64,000 bases of DNA. It comes from Mesorhizobium qingshengii. GTDB taxonomy: Bacteria > Pseudomonadota > Alphaproteobacteria > Rhizobiales > Rhizobiaceae. Below the pieces are notes generated by a model. The model saw only the letters and a list, made by a program, of their open reading frames with translations, did not search any database and was not told the origin of the DNA. A program made the translations under genes and the position numbers. Each line of letters starts with the position of its first letter. Position 1 is the first letter of the stretch. This document shows positions 63,625 through 64,000 of the stretch, in pieces. The DNA lies in contig NZ_JAPFQA010000002.1 of NCBI RefSeq assembly GCF_027563465.1, positions 310,001-374,000 on the forward strand, in the 5' to 3' direction.

Positions 63625-64000
63625 CTTTTACATACACATTGTCGTAGTTGATCGGGATATGGACCGGGTCGACATAGAGGTTGTCGGCGCCGCCCATGCG
63701 GGCCGATTTCATGGTGAAGCGCTGCTCGTTGAAGACCGGCGCCCACGGCGCGTCCTCCATCACCTTGTCGTAGATGGCGCTCCACATCTTGTCGCGCTCG
63801 CCCGCCTTCGCCGGGTCGACCACGGAGTCTGCCTCGGCCGCCTTGGCGTCGAGATCCTTGTTGCAATACCACGACCAGTTCCAGCCGCCGGGCACAGCAC
63901 CCGCGCAGCCGAGGATCGGGCCGTAGAAGTTCGACGGATCCGGGAAGTCGGCGATCCAGGCCATGCCGCCGGACCAGATCATCGGTGCGCCGGCCTTGTC
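63614..64000 (-). CDS. ABC transporter substrate-binding protein, family 5 (C-terminal part)
   Basis: The last 128 residues of a peptide/nickel-type solute-binding protein; the N-terminus lies beyond the right edge. MAWIADFPDPSNFYGPILG and AWAPVFNEQRFTMKSARM-like features, especially WIADFPDP and the late PWAPVFN, are typical of the C-terminal lobe of DppA/OppA proteins. It is upstream of the acetamidase and fused ATPase genes on the same strand and overlaps the acetamidase start by 11 bases. Confidence 0.85.
   Translation of the reverse strand, partial: DKAGAPMIWSGGMAWIADFPDPSNFYGPILGCAGAVPGGWNWSWYCNKDLDAKAAEADSVVDPAKAGERDKMWSAIYDKVMEDAPWAPVFNEQRFTMKSARMGGADNLYVDPVHIPINYDNVYVKDVQ

Overview
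The window looks like the chromosome of a Rhizobiales alphaproteobacterium, most likely Mesorhizobium or a close relative. It is GC-rich with dense gene packing and many ATGA-type overlaps. Its housekeeping genes include def, fmt, truA, dapE, dapD, a pyrimidine 5'-nucleotidase, argB, engB, yidC, rnpA and rpmH, which from general knowledge lie close together in related rhizobia and brucellae. Here the string is split by inserted blocks. Several intergenic spaces hold palindromic repeats of the type scattered through rhizobial genomes. The genus assignment is inference from gene content, not from a search.

Layout. 1-9 kb: a cut-off flavin monooxygenase with an arylamine N-acetyltransferase, an AI-2E-type permease, a second flavin monooxygenase, a guanidinium exporter preceded by a guanidine-II (mini-ykkC) riboswitch, a transglutaminase-like protein, a cation efflux carrier and RmuC. 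9-11.8 kb: def-fmt-GNAT-truA. 12-15.6 kb: a two-gene operon joining a PPDK-like protein without its PEP domain to a large DUF47/PhoU-like protein, with a PHO-box-like sequence at its promoter. 16-23 kb: dapE and dapD with membrane and Rossmann-fold proteins between them. 23-31.5 kb: a diguanylate cyclase, a GMC oxidoreductase with a tiny Tat-signal partner, a TetR/VOC pair, phenylalanine hydroxylase with a divergent Lrp regulator, an orphan B12-binding radical SAM protein and argB. 31.8-36.2 kb: an amidase, then a SigK/RskA-type sigma/anti-sigma pair followed by a secreted fasciclin protein and a Tat-exported MsrB. 36.3-40 kb: an EmrAB-type pump with a divergent TetR regulator. 40-44.8 kb: engB, a second fasciclin gene, yidC-rnpA-rpmH. 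45-46.9 kb: an orphan histidine kinase and tRNA-Arg(ACG). 47-50.8 kb: a patchy block of probable foreign origin (Tat-exported zinc peptidase, glycosyltransferase, AT-richer FkbM methyltransferase, SDR remnant). 50.8-59.9 kb: a GntR-controlled polyamine/spermidine-type ABC transporter operon running into gamma-glutamyltransferase, an acyl-CoA ligase and a ketopantoate reductase homologue. 60-64 kb: a LuxR protein with a degenerate receiver domain, then a peptide-type ABC operon containing an acetamidase.

The most promising candidates for something undescribed are the truncated-PPDK/DUF47 operon with its PHO-box-like site, the sigma/anti-sigma/fasciclin/MsrB cluster that parallels mycobacterial SigK-RskA-MPT70/83, and the 60-residue Tat peptide translationally coupled to a GMC oxidoreductase that has no signal of its own. 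No homology search was possible. Family names rest on recognised motifs, lengths and context.
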